A program made the position numbers and the translations under genes. The notes under the pieces were generated by a model. The model searched no databases. It was given only the letters and a program-made list of their open reading frames with translations, and had not been told where the DNA came from. A stretch of 64,000 nucleotides of DNA from Hofstenia miamia (taxonomy: Eukaryota > Xenacoelomorpha > Acoela). Positions within the stretch are counted from its first letter, which is position 1. Each line of letters begins with the position of its first letter. The stretch spans positions 1 to 64,000 of the forward strand of contig SCFE01000042.1 in the NCBI GenBank assembly GCA_004352715.1, read 5' to 3'. This document shows, piece by piece, positions 22,474 to 35,714 of the stretch.

Positions 22474-23388
22474 TGTTACTGCTTGACTAGTTTCTTCTAT
22501 TATGTTATGTAACCTTAATTAACTATTCACTTTTTAGGTGACGAAGCCATGCGGTAACCTCTGCAGCAATCTTCTAGTGGGCTTCTGCCCGAAGCGGATC
22601 TCCACATCCAATTTCACCACTCCATCCGTTGCTTGAGTGCCACTTCTTAGCTCAATCAAGATAGCTTATGTGTATCCTACATTAGCTCAGTGCTTACTCA
22701 AGACACGGCACAACTTGACTTAATCTCTATTGTGTAAAAGTGTTATATCTATTTGCAACCTGAAACTGTTACTAGTTGTTCATTCAATGTTACATGTAGC
22801 CATTACCGAAATATATTGGCTTAGTTGAATAATTCTATTCGAACAACTTCCTAACCTACATTTATAATTACTACATGTACGGTCATTATATCGGTCAATT
22901 ATAGGTCATCAATTTAGATCTAAAACAATATTAAGTAATTCCTAAGGTTTGGTTATCCAACCATTTGTTGAAAGTTAGTTATCTCATACATGTAGAAGAG
23001 AAATGCTAGTTGGCTAATCGAGAGAAAACCCCTACACCTAACATATGTGCACTTNATAAGAATTCTAAGTAAAATTCTTTATCAACTCTTACAATAGTTT
23101 TAATTGTATTTATAGTAATTTGAAGGGAAGTACCTGTCGATTCAAATTTAAACGTCTGCCAAGATGGCGGCTAAAAATAATGTAAGCAACATTTGGTCGA
23201 AAATGTTTTTATTGACAGATACAATTATCTCTTTTTTGACACATGTTATTTTCTTGGTTGCAGTATACAAATAAATCTGAAATAATCACACTTGATCTAA
23301 TCATAATATTTTTTAATCACTTCTTTTCGATCTTAGTATCTTCTGCGACGTTTGCAGCTTATTTCTGTTTATTTTGGATGATGCTACA
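22474..23388 (-). repeat. Solo LTR, copy 2, with single-N join
   Basis: Nearly identical to copy 1 (one difference noted near 22788) but lacking roughly 115 bases at the single N at 23055. Confidence 0.85.
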
Positions 23389-24490
23389 CATGCCTCGATA
23401 TTCAATATTAAAGATGTAATTGTATAAATAATCACTTTGTTTGTTAGTATCTTGAGTTTGTAGTATGTCTTCTAGTTATTCTTTTATAATTCTAATGACC
23501 ATATATGTTGAATATTCATTACGCCTTAATATATCTTAAATCTTTATGATTGCTTTATGAAGTTTTTCGTAATTTTGATCAATCATGAAATATCGATGTA
23601 TCAGACCTTTGATCGTGGATTTCTTGTATGCAAAAGATACATTTGAATGATAGTAATTACTAAATTTGTATTATTTGGTTTGTTGTAATAAGATGAGATA
23701 AATTTGTTCTTTATTCTATCAATGGTAATATTCAAAAATGGTAATCTTTTGTTGTTTTCTTACTTGATGGTAAATTGAATTCAAGGAAGGAAGCATGTTT
23801 TTAACATTATGTCCTGAAATAACTAGTATATCATCCACATATTGAACACAGTAATGAAATCTGCTCATTATTTTGGCAATATTTCATTTTTTGTAAAAAT
23901 TCCGATGCATAAATATTTGCTAGTGTGTTTGTCCAAGGCAATTTCCCACTAGAACACCATTTATTTGTAAATATAACTTTTCTTGAAATTCACAGAGGTT
24001 TTTTTTGTGCAGAGTAATATCAATGTTTTCAAGGTTTCGTAGTTTAAACTAAATAGTTTGATGATATATTCTTTCAATAATGATATTGAATATTCAACAG
24101 CATCTACCAAAGAAACTTTAAGATCAAGTGAATATAATAATCAACATTCATAGGGTGTTTTTGTTTTTAATTCTTTTAAAATTGATTCTACACTGCAATT
24201 TTTTCAGTTTTCTGGTAAACTAGACAATATTGTATTGAGAAGTTTTCATAATTTTTCATATAACGATCCATTATTTAATGCAATTGGTCTTAAGGGTATG
24301 TCAGTTTTCGCACATTTGCTAGTCCATACATAAGATATGCAAATCTACCACTACACTTTATATTTTCATACATTATTTCATTTATTTTGACTCAGTAATC
24401 TACGTAACAATGCATTGAATCTTTTCTCTATTATAATAGGTGTGTCATTCTTGGCATTTTTTGAGACAGTGAAACTTTCAAATTCATCTC

Positions 24491-26280
24491 CATTTAAGAT
24501 TTTCAACATTTTCCATTTTATCAAATGGAACAAGTTTCAAGTTTCTTTAAAAAATTTTTACAAATTTTTCAAGAAACAAAAGCTTTGATGATTTCAATAT
24601 GCAAATTAATAGATTCAGAAAATCAAAATAGTAGTAATGGCTGAGTCCATCCTAGGAAACAACTTTGATTCTGATTGGTCAAGAGCCAGTCACCTAACAT
24701 TGTCTCTAATTGGTCAAGAGTGAGGCCATGGATAGTGACGTCATGCGGTTAAGTTTTGCTGACTAATATTTTCCATAAAAAATTCAATGTAATTACTGAC
24801 TCACTTTTCTGAAATTTACAGGCCTGATTTCATTACATGTTGGGGCCAATTTCGTTTACTATTATTCATATATATGTTGGTGCTAATTTAGTTTACAATG
24901 ATTCATTTACTTTACATGCACCCATGTTTTTTGCTAATATTATGACATTGCTAGTCATTTACTTTACATGTACAATTGTTTTTAGTTTCTATAGTGACCC
25001 AATAGTTTTCAATTGTAAAAATTCCATGCATTTAATTCATTTTGCTAATAGCCAAATACAAAATCGAGAAATATTTTGTTAAACTTGACATAACAGCCAT
25101 AATACATGTTAAAAGCAAACTAATTTTCGGAAAAATTAAACATGGTTTATGCATAAAGGCGAAATTTTGTTTCCTAAAAATTATGCATGCAATATGTTAT
25201 TAATAGGATTTATACATCTACATGCTTTCATTAATACACTATTATGATATTAGTTTACACAAAGAATCTCTTTTCTGTGTTTCTTTGGTGCTATACACAT
25301 TTTCATGGTATACACATTTGCAGATTGTTACATCTTTTGTTGACTTTTACATGGTATTCTTCTTTTCTTCATTTTTTTATGGCTTATACACATTTTGGAG
25401 AGTGTACACATTTGCAGATTTTTACAGCTTTGTCAACTTACACACCTTTTTTCACTTTTATTTGGTTTATGACATTTGCATGGTTGTATACATTACATGA
25501 CGTTTCTGCCTGGTAACTTTAATGTGTGAATACAATGACACATTTGTTATTCATATTTGATGATGGTTTTTTCCATTGATAGATATCATCTCCAATTGTT
25601 AAATTTGTAAGCTCCATGACGCGTTCACCATTCTAAATGCATAAGCGTTTGTAAATAGTGTTCCTCTTGCTAGTTAAAAATAAGAAATTAAACAAAATAA
25701 TTCCATTCAATCAATTGCAAAAATCATTATATATAATTTAGTTTTAATCAAAAAACCATGTATGTGGGAAAGACAAATACTAAATGTAAATAGACCCGTA
25801 AACAAAAAACATATAATTTAGTTTAAATGTGCATGATGTAAAGAGATAATATATCAACGAATATAGCTGGATAAACCATTAATGTATAAATTCGTTTTAT
25901 TCCAAAAAACAGGTAGGCTTGGAAGTGAAATATTGCATCAATGTGCATAACCAAATAGAACAATACTGTATATAAAATTGTTTAAATCAAAACATTTATC
26001 ATAGACATATAAAACAATACTGTATATAAATTTGTTGAAGATAATATAACATACCTGGTTTTCTTTGTGAGATGCATTTGTTGGCCAAGTTTGCTCTGAT
26101 GTTTAACTAGCTTGAAAAGCAGCAAGTTGATTAATCACAAATTGATCTTTAAACATTAAAAGTCTTTAACACGAGGCCATATCATTCATCTTACATTCTT
26201 AAACTACATGACGTGAAAATTAGAACAAAGGGAATGGCAGATTGATATAAACTTTTTGAAAACAACACATTAATTTTTAA
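24491..26280. other. Non-coding stretch with CCAAT/CRE cluster
   Basis: Two ATTGGTCAAGAG sites (24674 and 24709; inverted CCAAT boxes) and a perfect TGACGTCA (24736-24743) lie within 70 bases, which looks promoter-like. No convincing gene follows: ORFs at 24837-25082 and 25222-25516 are AT-driven and hydrophobic without motifs. Confidence 0.35.
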
Positions 26281-27672
26281 AAATAATTATTCTTTTCAAT
26301 TATTTTATTATAATATTTTTGGTAAATTTATTTTTTCAAGTTATTTATTTTGTTAATTTATTTTTAAATTTGTTTCTTTGTTAAGAGATTTGAATTACAG
26401 CATTTTACCAAAACTAAATTTCATGTTAAAAACTATCAGGCACTTTAATCATTAAAAGATAATGAATTTATGCTGTATATTCACAAATAATTTCAATATG
26501 TGTTCTCTCCCAACATCAATTTAGTTGTTACTCATTGTGAGGGAGCTGGCGTTTTTAATGATATGAACGAAGAAATTCTCTTTTTACAGTTTTTGCTAAT
26601 GTTTTTCTATTTGTAATTTAGTTTCTTTACACATTGCATTGATAATATATATAATGTTTTCATTTGCAAATCAAGTGTCTCTAGGAAATATTTATTGATG
26701 TTAGTAATATTTGACATGTAAAGCAATCAATTTCAAACTAAAAATTTGCTTAATTGTATAATATTCACTATTTAAATATATAAATAACCTACCCACACTG
26801 GAGAAATTCAACCATCCTTGACTCAACCTCTGTAAAACTGAATAATGTGCTACATTTTGCAATCTGGAAAATAATATTGAAAGATTTATTTAATTAAAAG
26901 CACAAATGTATAGTTCAATCAGATGTAATTATTACATTTGTATTTCCTTTCTTGATGGTTCAAATATATCATAACTACCATCATATTTGATTCAACCATT
27001 CAAAGCTTTACATGTTTAGTAATAGTGCATATTCCATTTTCATAATGAATGATGAATGATCAATACAATAGAAAACGCTGCTATGTGTTATAAATTATTG
27101 TGACTAGTGCATTAAAAACACATGCATAGGATAAGACATTAAATAATTTCGAAAATGCATTAGTTGTATAAGTTTTGCAAAAAAGAGAATAATACATTTT
27201 CAAAATATAAAAACGACTTACCTAGTAAAAAAGAAACCAATTTTTGCTATTAAACTGTACACAAAGACTGACTAATGCATTAAAAATATGTTGTTTCAGT
27301 TAAGACAATTGAATTTTCAATATTTATATCTGCTAATGAACTTTGCTGAAATTAAACATATATTTATAAGATTGAAGTACATTAAAAATGGGTAGTAGTA
27401 AAAATGATATTATGATTATAATGTTTTAGCTTGATTCACTGGTTCAAGTCCAGCCTACCTGATATATTTTACATTATTTCGTAAAACCATCTCTTATTTT
27501 TCATGCTTATAGCTAAAAACCAATAATTTATGTAAAATCTATACAAGAACAATAAATCTGACAAGAAACATGCATTTACACCTACATAAAATTACAAACT
27601 AAATTTTAAAACCACACTTGGCTTACAACCCAAATATTTTGAAGGTTTATCTGGGCATCAAAGAACTTTAAT

Positions 27673-28081
27673 TCAAATTAACATTTTGAATTTTGCTCCA
27701 GCTCTTTGTGTATAGCATTTAGGAAGGAAAAAACGACTTCCGTTTTGTAAAATAATTTTCACTGCTGGATCATACTTTGTCTGAGTTTGATGCAAATTGC
27801 AAATTAGAAACTGCTCACCAATTTTCAGGTCATAAGGAGATATGTATTGCAGCCGAAGTTCTTCAGAGGCTGCAATGAGGTCACCAACTAGTACAGGGCA
27901 TGCTAACATCTTTTCAGTCTTTAACATACCTTTCACCTCAGATAAAGGTCTTTTGCTGTTTTTTTCTATTGCCTTTGGTAATTGCCCATATGCTCTGGCT
28001 TTAGATAACCTTGAAGGTTTTGATCTAGTTTGATATCTGCAGCTTTCATCACCATTGTTGTTAGGCAAAAGAGTGTTCAGC
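27673..28081 (-). CDS. Terminal exon of small gene with YxxAVKIxLxNG-FLPK domain, copy 1
   Basis: An open exon of 136 codons on the minus strand. An acceptor TCTAATTACAG precedes it (28082-28083) and TGA at 27673 ends it. A basic N-terminal part (YQTRSKPSRLSKARAYGQ) precedes a domain reading LKIGEQFLICNLHQTQTKYD, then AVKIILQNGSRFFLPK. The domain matches the gene at 12858-13384, with TKYD/TRYG, AVKI, NG and FLPK conserved. Upstream exons were not found. The family is unknown to me; a small DNA-binding barrel is possible. The exact duplicate at 31866 is probably the same gene assembled twice. Confidence 0.6.
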
Positions 28082-28479
28082 CTGTAATTAGAACATATTG
28101 TGAACCCAATATTAGTGTAACATAATCCTTCTAAATAACAAATTTAACAACTTAAAGAAAGAAAATAAAGGAATGTAAAGAAACTTGATATTTACAATCA
28201 ATGCTATTAATGATTTTTTATATTCTGATCAGCACAGACAAATATTTGTTGGAAACATACTTTACCAGAAGTCTGAGGATAATATGCTCCTCAAAAATTT
28301 TAGCTTATTATGCTGAGGCATGGGAAAACAAATTACTATAGAAAACAGGTGCTTGTTTGATTGCTGAAATAGTGAAAACATGTTAGAAAATTAGTATAAA
28401 TAGCTACACTGCAGTATGAACAGTGATGAAATAAATTCTTCGGAATTAGACTTATCTTTTCTTTGTTACAGTTAGCTTT

Positions 28480-29130
28480 ATTAAATAAAATGTCAAGCTA
28501 AGCGTTTCGTGCAAAGTAGCAGTCAGGATACCATGGTGAGAACGATTATTTAGGTTTGACTCCTTGGCCGCAAAATGCATTTAGGTTATGAATAGGTATA
28601 AAGTTTTTTCACTATTGCGCTTAGATTGCTATCAATGTGATTTTGATATACATGTGGTAACACGCTTGATAAACGCTGAATGGCCAACAGGAGGAGTAAC
28701 CTTATTATTTTAGTTCCAAATTGATGACGATAATTGACAGATAGGAGACCGTATTATATTATTTTAAATTATTAAACTTAAAGTTAGGAAAGCTGTTTTA
28801 TTAGATAGTTATTTGTTAGCATTTGATTAGTTAATATAGATGGTTTATAACTACAATCAGCAGCTAGTGTCAATGTCATTTCCTTTATTAAGTGTTCTTG
28901 CAGTACAACCAATACACTGTATGTTTTACAAAAGTTAGAGATTAAGTCGAGTTGTGACATGAATATTTAACACCGCACTAATTAGGCCACATATAACAAA
29001 TCCTCTTGTTGAACTGAGTCATCGGCAAATTGGAATTCGAAGTAGTTTAATGGATGAAATGTTGGTGAAAGGATTGGCGTCGGGCAGACGCCCAAAGCCT
29101 TGGATTGCAGTTGTTTTCACCTAAACAGTG
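28480..29130 (+). repeat. Old diverged LTR of the second gypsy family
   Basis: Segments ATGTCAAGCTAAG, GTTATGAATAGGTATAAAG, TGGATGAAATG and GGGCAGACGCCCAAAG followed by CACCTAAACAGTG line up in order with the LTR at 57606 (57985-58600), with heavy divergence. Also present in block copy 2 at about 32673-33323. Confidence 0.6.
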
Positions 29131-29861
29131 TTTGTTATTATTAATTCTAATGTTAGTTATTTAATTATAACCATAATAGAGCAATCAAGAAGATAGATTT
29201 CTTCCCGCCAGTATAATGCTAAGTAACAAATTAATAGATTCATTAGGGCTAAAATTGGCCTGGAGGATGATTCTACATTAGTGGGTTGTCAGTTTAAATG
29301 TTGATTAATATAAAAACTTGGACTATTTCTGTTCATAAAGGTTCGTTTTATAAAAGTTGAAAAAAGTGAAAATTTAGTAAAAATAACAAACTTATATCGA
29401 CAGTGATTCATCCTGCAAGAAAGAATTTTTTTGCAATGTCAGCAAATTGCCTTAGAAACTAAAAAATTTAACAACTTTTCTTTTTATATACCCTGTTTTC
29501 ATCTCTAGTTTTATCAATAATAATAATAACAATAATAAATTGAATATTACCATACAAAGTAGGTATAACAAAAAAAATAAAATTAAAAATTTTACAAAAC
29601 AGTATTGATTAATTAGATGAATGATAGGAAAAAACATTTACAAAAGGAAAGTAGTCACATTTAAAAGATATTCCATGAAGAGATATAGAGGTTTGGAAAT
29701 AAGATAAGAGTTGTAGCTTGAAATTAGAAGGAAGAGACCATAGATTTATGTCAAGATGTTGGAATACAAAATTAGCAGGAGAAATTATTCGGTAAATGAA
29801 ATTGGCAGTGGAAATAGATTTGTGAATTTTGGATCTAAACTTTATGTCATGCTCCTTATCT

Positions 29862-30122
29862 CTCTTGATCGCAAACTCCAGAGAGTAATTAATCGTGCTT
29901 TAAAATCATGACTGGTTCTACAGAATCAAAAATTATTATAAAATATAAAAGAATTCACTTGGCAATAACGCTTTTCAATGAAATGATCTTAAAATCTCAT
30001 TATCTCAATGATTTTATTCCTGATATTCTTCCTCGTTCTGGTCACTTTCGTCTTGAAAGGTGTTTATCAAGCTTCAGAAGAAATCAATTTATACCTTTTT
30101 GCTCATTATTAGCTAACCATTA
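29862..30122 (+). pseudogene. 3' end of a LINE ORF2 (CR1/L2-like)
   Basis: Reads LDRKLQRVINRALK, then after a one-base shift KRIHLAITLFNEM, DFIPDILPRSG and NQFIPFCSLLAN before TAA. This layout (Q..INRAL, FIP..LPR, then a final FIP motif) is that of the C terminus of CR1/jockey-type LINE ORF2 proteins. No RT core is found upstream, so it is a 5'-truncated insertion. Repeated at 34055-34315. Confidence 0.5.
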
Positions 30123-30473
30123 ATATCTTTTTATTTCATCCATTTATTTGTAATTTTAGAATATTACTGTTAATTTTTATGGTTCTAATTTATAATCTCA
30201 TTCTTGTAAATTTAGTTTAATAAACATAAAAAAATAATAAATATTTGTAATATGCGAAGGAAAACTTCAATTTTGCATTTCAATTGTATCATTTCCTCGT
30301 ATTCTTACATATCTGTAAGACAGTACTCACATTTGCCATCTGTTCGTACACTTCAACATAATATGGGCCTTATTAGACTTACTGACGAAGGGTTGGACAA
30401 CATTGTTAATTTGGTTGTTTTCTAGATGTGATAGAATGCGACCATGCGTTAACTAGTGAACGAAAAATATATN

Positions 30474-33400
30474 AAATAATTATTCTTTTCAATTATTTTA
30501 TTATAATATTTTTGGTAAATTTATTTTTTCAAGTTATTTATTTTGTTAATTTATTTTTAAATTTGTTTCTTTGTTAAGAGATTTGAATTACAGCATTTTA
30601 CCAAAACTAAATTTCATGTTAAAAACTATCAGGCACTTTAATCATTAAAAGATAATGAATTTATGCTGTATATTCACAAATAATTTCAATATGTGTTCTC
30701 TCCCAACATCAATTTAGTTGTTACTCATTGTGAGGGAGCTGGCGTTTTTAATGATATGAACGAAGAAATTCTCTTTTTACAGTTTTTGCTAATGTTTTTC
30801 TATTTGTAATTTAGTTTCTTTACACATTGCATTGATAATATATATAATGTTTTCATTTGCAAATCAAGTGTCTCTAGGAAATATTTATTGATGTTAGTAA
30901 TATTTGACATGTAAAGCAATCAATTTCAAACTAAAAATTTGCTTAATTGTATAATATTCACTATTTAAATATATAAATAACCTACCCACACTGGAGAAAT
31001 TCAACCATCCTTGACTCAACCTCTGTAAAACTGAATAATGTGCTACATTTTGCAATCTGGAAAATAATATTGAAAGATTTATTTAATTAAAAGCACAAAT
31101 GTATAGTTCAATCAGATGTAATTATTACATTTGTATTTCCTTTCTTGATGGTTCAAATATATCATAACTACCATCATATTTGATTCAACCATTCAAAGCT
31201 TTACATGTTTAGTAATAGTGCATATTCCATTTTCATAATGAATGATGAATGATCAATACAATAGAAAACGCTGCTATGTGTTATAAATTATTGTGACTAG
31301 TGCATTAAAAACACATGCATAGGATAAGACATTAAATAATTTCGAAAATGCATTAGTTGTATAAGTTTTGCAAAAAAGAGAATAATACATTTTCAAAATA
31401 TAAAAACGACTTACCTAGTAAAAAAGAAACCAATTTTTGCTATTAAACTGTACACAAAGACTGACTAATGCATTAAAAATATGTTGTTTCAGTTAAGACA
31501 ATTGAATTTTCAATATTTATATCTGCTAATGAACTTTGCTGAAATTAAACATATATTTATAAGATTGAAGTACATTAAAAATGGGTAGTAGTAAAAATGA
31601 TATTATGATTATAATGTTTTAGCTTGATTCACTGGTTCAAGTCCAGCCTACCTGATATATTTTACATTATTTCGTAAAACCATCTCTTATTTTTCATGCT
31701 TATAGCTAAAAACCAATAATTTATGTAAAATCTATACAAGAACAATAAATCTGACAAGAAACATGCATTTACACCTACATAAAATTACAAACTAAATTTT
31801 AAAACCACACTTGGCTTACAACCCAAATATTTTGAAGGTTTATCTGGGCATCAAAGAACTTTAATTCAAATTAACATTTTGAATTTTGCTCCAGCTCTTT
31901 GTGTATAGCATTTAGGAAGGAAAAAACGACTTCCGTTTTGTAAAATAATTTTCACTGCTGGATCATACTTTGTCTGAGTTTGATGCAAATTGCAAATTAG
32001 AAACTGCTCACCAATTTTCAGGTCATAAGGAGATATGTATTGCAGCCGAAGTTCTTCAGAGGCTGCAATGAGGTCACCAACTAGTACAGGGCATGCTAAC
32101 ATCTTTTCAGTCTTTAACATACCTTTCACCTCAGATAAAGGTCTTTTGCTGTTTTTTTCTATTGCCTTTGGTAATTGCCCATATGCTCTGGCTTTAGATA
32201 ACCTTGAAGGTTTTGATCTAGTTTGATATCTGCAGCTTTCATCACCATTGTTGTTAGGCAAAAGAGTGTTCAGCCTGTAATTAGAACATATTGTGAACCC
32301 AATATTAGTGTAACATAATCCTTCTAAATAACAAATTTAACAACTTAAAGAAAGAAAATAAAGGAATGTAAAGAAACTTGATATTTACAATCAATGCTAT
32401 TAATGATTTTTTATATTCTGATCAGCACAGACAAATATTTGTTGGAAACATACTTTACCAGAAGTCTGAGGATAATATGCTCCTCAAAAATTTTAGCTTA
32501 TTATGCTGAGGCATGGGAAAACAAATTACTATAGAAAACAGGTGCTTGTTTGATTGCTGAAATAGTGAAAACATGTTAGAAAATTAGTATAAATAGCTAC
32601 ACTGCAGTATGAACAGTGATGAAATAAATTCTTCGGAATTAGACTTATCTTTTCTTTGTTACAGTTAGCTTTATTAAATAAAATGTCAAGCTAAGCGTTT
32701 CGTGCAAAGTAGCAGTCAGGATACCATGGTGAGAACGATTATTTAGGTTTGACTCCTTGGCCGCAAAATGCATTTAGGTTATGAATAGGTATAAAGTTTT
32801 TTCACTATTGCGCTTAGATTGCTATCAATGTGATTTTGATATACATGTGGTAACACGCTTGATAAACGCTGAATGGCCAACAGGAGGAGTAACCTTATTA
32901 TTTTAGTTCCAAATTGATGACGATAATTGACAGATAGGAGACCGTATTATATTATTTTAAATTATTAAACTTAAAGTTAGGAAAGCTGTTTTATTAGATA
33001 GTTATTTGTTAGCATTTGATTAGTTAATATAGATGGTTTATAACTACAATCAGCAGCTAGTGTCAATGTCATTTCCTTTATTAAGTGTTCTTGCAGTACA
33101 ACCAATACACTGTATGTTTTACAAAAGTTAGAGATTAAGTCGAGTTGTGACATGAATATTTAACACCGCACTAATTAGGCCACATATAACAAATCCTCTT
33201 GTTGAACTGAGTCATCGGCAAATTGGAATTCGAAGTAGTTTAATGGATGAAATGTTGGTGAAAGGATTGGCGTCGGGCAGACGCCCAAAGCCTTGGATTG
33301 CAGTTGTTTTCACCTAAACAGTGTTTGTTATTATTAATTCTAATGTTAGTTATTTAATTATAACCATAATAGAGCAATCAAGAAGATAGATTTCTTCCCG

Positions 33401-34665
33401 CCAGTATAATGCTAAGTAACAAATTAATAGATTCATTAGGGCTAAAATTGGCCTGGAGGATGATTCTACATTAGTGGGTTGTCAGTTTAAATGTTGATTA
33501 ATATAAAAACTTGGACTATTTCTGTTCATAAAGGTTCGTTTTATAAAAGTTGAAAAAAGTGAAAATTTAGTAAAAATAACAAACTTATATCGACAGTGAT
33601 TCATCCTGCAAGAAAGAATTTTTTTGCAATGTCAGCAAATTGCCTTAGAAACTAAAAAATTTAACAACTTTTCTTTTTATATACCCTGTTTTCATCTCTA
33701 GTTTTATCAATAATAATAATAACAATAATAAATTGAATATTACCATACAAAGTAGGTATAACAAAAAAAATAAAATTAAAAATTTTACAAAACAGTATTG
33801 ATTAATTAGATGAATGATAGGAAAAAACATTTACAAAAGGAAAGTAGTCACATTTAAAAGATATTCCATGAAGAGATATAGAGGTTTGGAAATAAGATAA
33901 GAGTTGTAGCTTGAAATTAGAAGGAAGAGACCATAGATTTATGTCAAGATGTTGGAATACAAAATTAGCAGGAGAAATTATTCGGTAAATGAAATTGGCA
34001 GTGGAAATAGATTTGTGAATTTTGGATCTAAACTTTATGTCATGCTCCTTATCTCTCTTGATCGCAAACTCCAGAGAGTAATTAATCGTGCTTTAAAATC
34101 ATGACTGGTTCTACAGAATCAAAAATTATTATAAAATATAAAAGAATTCACTTGGCAATAACGCTTTTCAATGAAATGATCTTAAAATCTCATTATCTCA
34201 ATGATTTTATTCCTGATATTCTTCCTCGTTCTGGTCACTTTCGTCTTGAAAGGTGTTTATCAAGCTTCAGAAGAAATCAATTTATACCTTTTTGCTCATT
34301 ATTAGCTAACCATTAATATCTTTTTATTTCATCCATTTATTTGTAATTTTAGAATATTACTGTTAATTTTTATGGTTCTAATTTATAATCTCATTCTTGT
34401 AAATTTAGTTTAATAAACATAAAAAAATAATAAATATTTGTAATATGCGAAGGAAAACTTCAATTTTGCATTTCAATTGTATCATTTCCTCGTATTCTTA
34501 CATATCTGTAAGACAGTACTCACATTTGCCATCTGTTCGTACACTTCAACATAATATGGGCCTTATTAGACTTACTGACGAAGGGTTGGACAACATTGTT
34601 AATTTGGTTGTTTTCTAGATGTGATAGAATGCGACCATGCGTTAACTAGTGAACGAAAAATATAT
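30474..34665 (+). repeat. 4.19-kb duplicated block, copy 2
   Basis: Second copy of 26281-30472, starting right after the single N at 30473. The unique sequence resumes with CAATAAATCACC at 34666. Confidence 0.95.
31866..32274 (-). CDS. Terminal exon of small gene, copy 2
   Basis: Identical translation to the exon at 27673-28081, in the second copy of the 4.19-kb block, with the same acceptor and stop. If the block is an assembly duplicate this is not a separate gene. Confidence 0.5.
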
Positions 34666-35194
34666 CAATAAATCACCTCAATTAAAGTCGGGTCATTTTT
34701 CAGGATTAACCAATGACAGTAATATATTCATAACAGTTATTTGTATTATGACAAAGATTTTAAGGAGTGCCCAATCATTTTTAGTGTGAATTGTTCCAAT
34801 ATAGTATAATTTAGTCAAGATTCCTTTTACAGTGTTACTAGTTCTTATTCAGTTAAATAAATAAATTTATGTAGTAGCTGCAATTAAAGTCAATAATTAG
34901 GTTAATCAAGAATTCCGAAAGATTTGTACGTCATCTTCTCCTGGAAAATTGCGCTGTCATTTATCCTGGTAATGAAGAATTAATTCTTTATCTGATTGTG
35001 CCTATATGCTGAACACAACAAGAAATAACTGGATAAGGCAAAAGTAATTGAAATATTTTCGAGAAGGAAATATCTGTATTGTTGATGTCAATCATATCAT
35101 TATTTAAATGAAAATGAAAAGAACAACATAGTTAAGTGTGCTCGAATTAAAAATCTACTCTATGTCCTGGAAGTACTAAACTTCAAAGTGCATT
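34666..35194. other. Non-coding stretch
   Basis: No gene or repeat recognised. Confidence 0.5.
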
Positions 35195-35380
35195 TTGGCT
35201 TTGAAAATTTTCAAGGAAAGGATATTTAACGAACTTCACTTAAAAACTCTTGAGGAAACTGCAAATTTTGTGGAAATGATGTGCAATTTATTCAATTTGC
35301 TTAATGTAAAATCTCCACTTTCAATTAGACATTTGAAAGATACTTACAGTGAACTTGTAAAAGCAGAGCTAATTGGATAA
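35195..35380 (+). pseudogene. Possible P-element/THAP9 transposase fragment
   Basis: A 61-codon ORF ending in TAA contains TLEETANFVEMMCNLFNLLN followed by VKSPL. This recalls the ET(A)xF...xLFD.LN segment of P-element/THAP9-type transposases. No other part of such a transposase is visible. Assignment rests on one short block and is weak. Confidence 0.3.
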
Positions 35381-35714
35381 TCATCATCTCACATATGGAA
35401 TACTGCATTATTCATCGCATAAACATGTTATTTTACTACCGTAAACCGGGCTACTTTGATAATACGGGGTAGCTTTGAAAATGTCTGAAAACCTTTATTG
35501 TGCTCGATTTTCATATACTATACAATATATTTACACCAATTGCGTTACCTTAGCATTTTTGGCATTAGTATTTATATAATTCTTTTCAATAAATTCTAAT
35601 TTTCTTTAAATAAACTTGGATTTATGAATAGGGTTTCAATAAATTTATTTATTGCACCTTTTTATATTTTATGGTTTATATATTTTTATTATATATATAT
35701 ATATATATATATAA

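Larger units (their letters stand above)
20890..24490 (-). mobile_element. Penelope-like element remnant, interrupted by LTRs
   Basis: On the minus strand, 23477-24490 carries decayed Penelope-type RT and 20890-21265 the C-terminal GIY-YIG-like end (ISYHLKNGDVKF, then LSIMESMYIEF). The intervening LTR array splits one continuous element: the sequence up to 21353 resumes at 23477. A second copy of the same family at 42440-43870 lines up along both parts. Penelope elements combine a telomerase-related RT with a GIY-YIG endonuclease. No long ORF survives. Confidence 0.7.
26281..30472 (+). repeat. 4.19-kb duplicated block, copy 1
   Basis: Repeats at 30474-34665 with a constant offset of 4193 and no difference noticed by eye, joined by a single N at 30473. 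It contains an exon of a small gene, a diverged LTR and the 3' end of a LINE. Confidence 0.95.

Noticed and set aside
25222-25516. Two overlapping Phe/Tyr-rich ORFs
   Set aside because: Composition follows the T-rich DNA; two frames open at once and no motif.
27391-27459. tRNA-like sequence with a GGTTCAAGTCC B-box and ends GGTAG/CTACC
   Set aside because: The T-arm has only four pairs, no D-arm or anticodon stem forms, and length is short; probably chance or a very old relic.
29452-29637. Leu-rich hydrophobic ORF (also at 33645-33830)
   Set aside because: Translation of an (AAT)n-like low-complexity run on the opposite strand.
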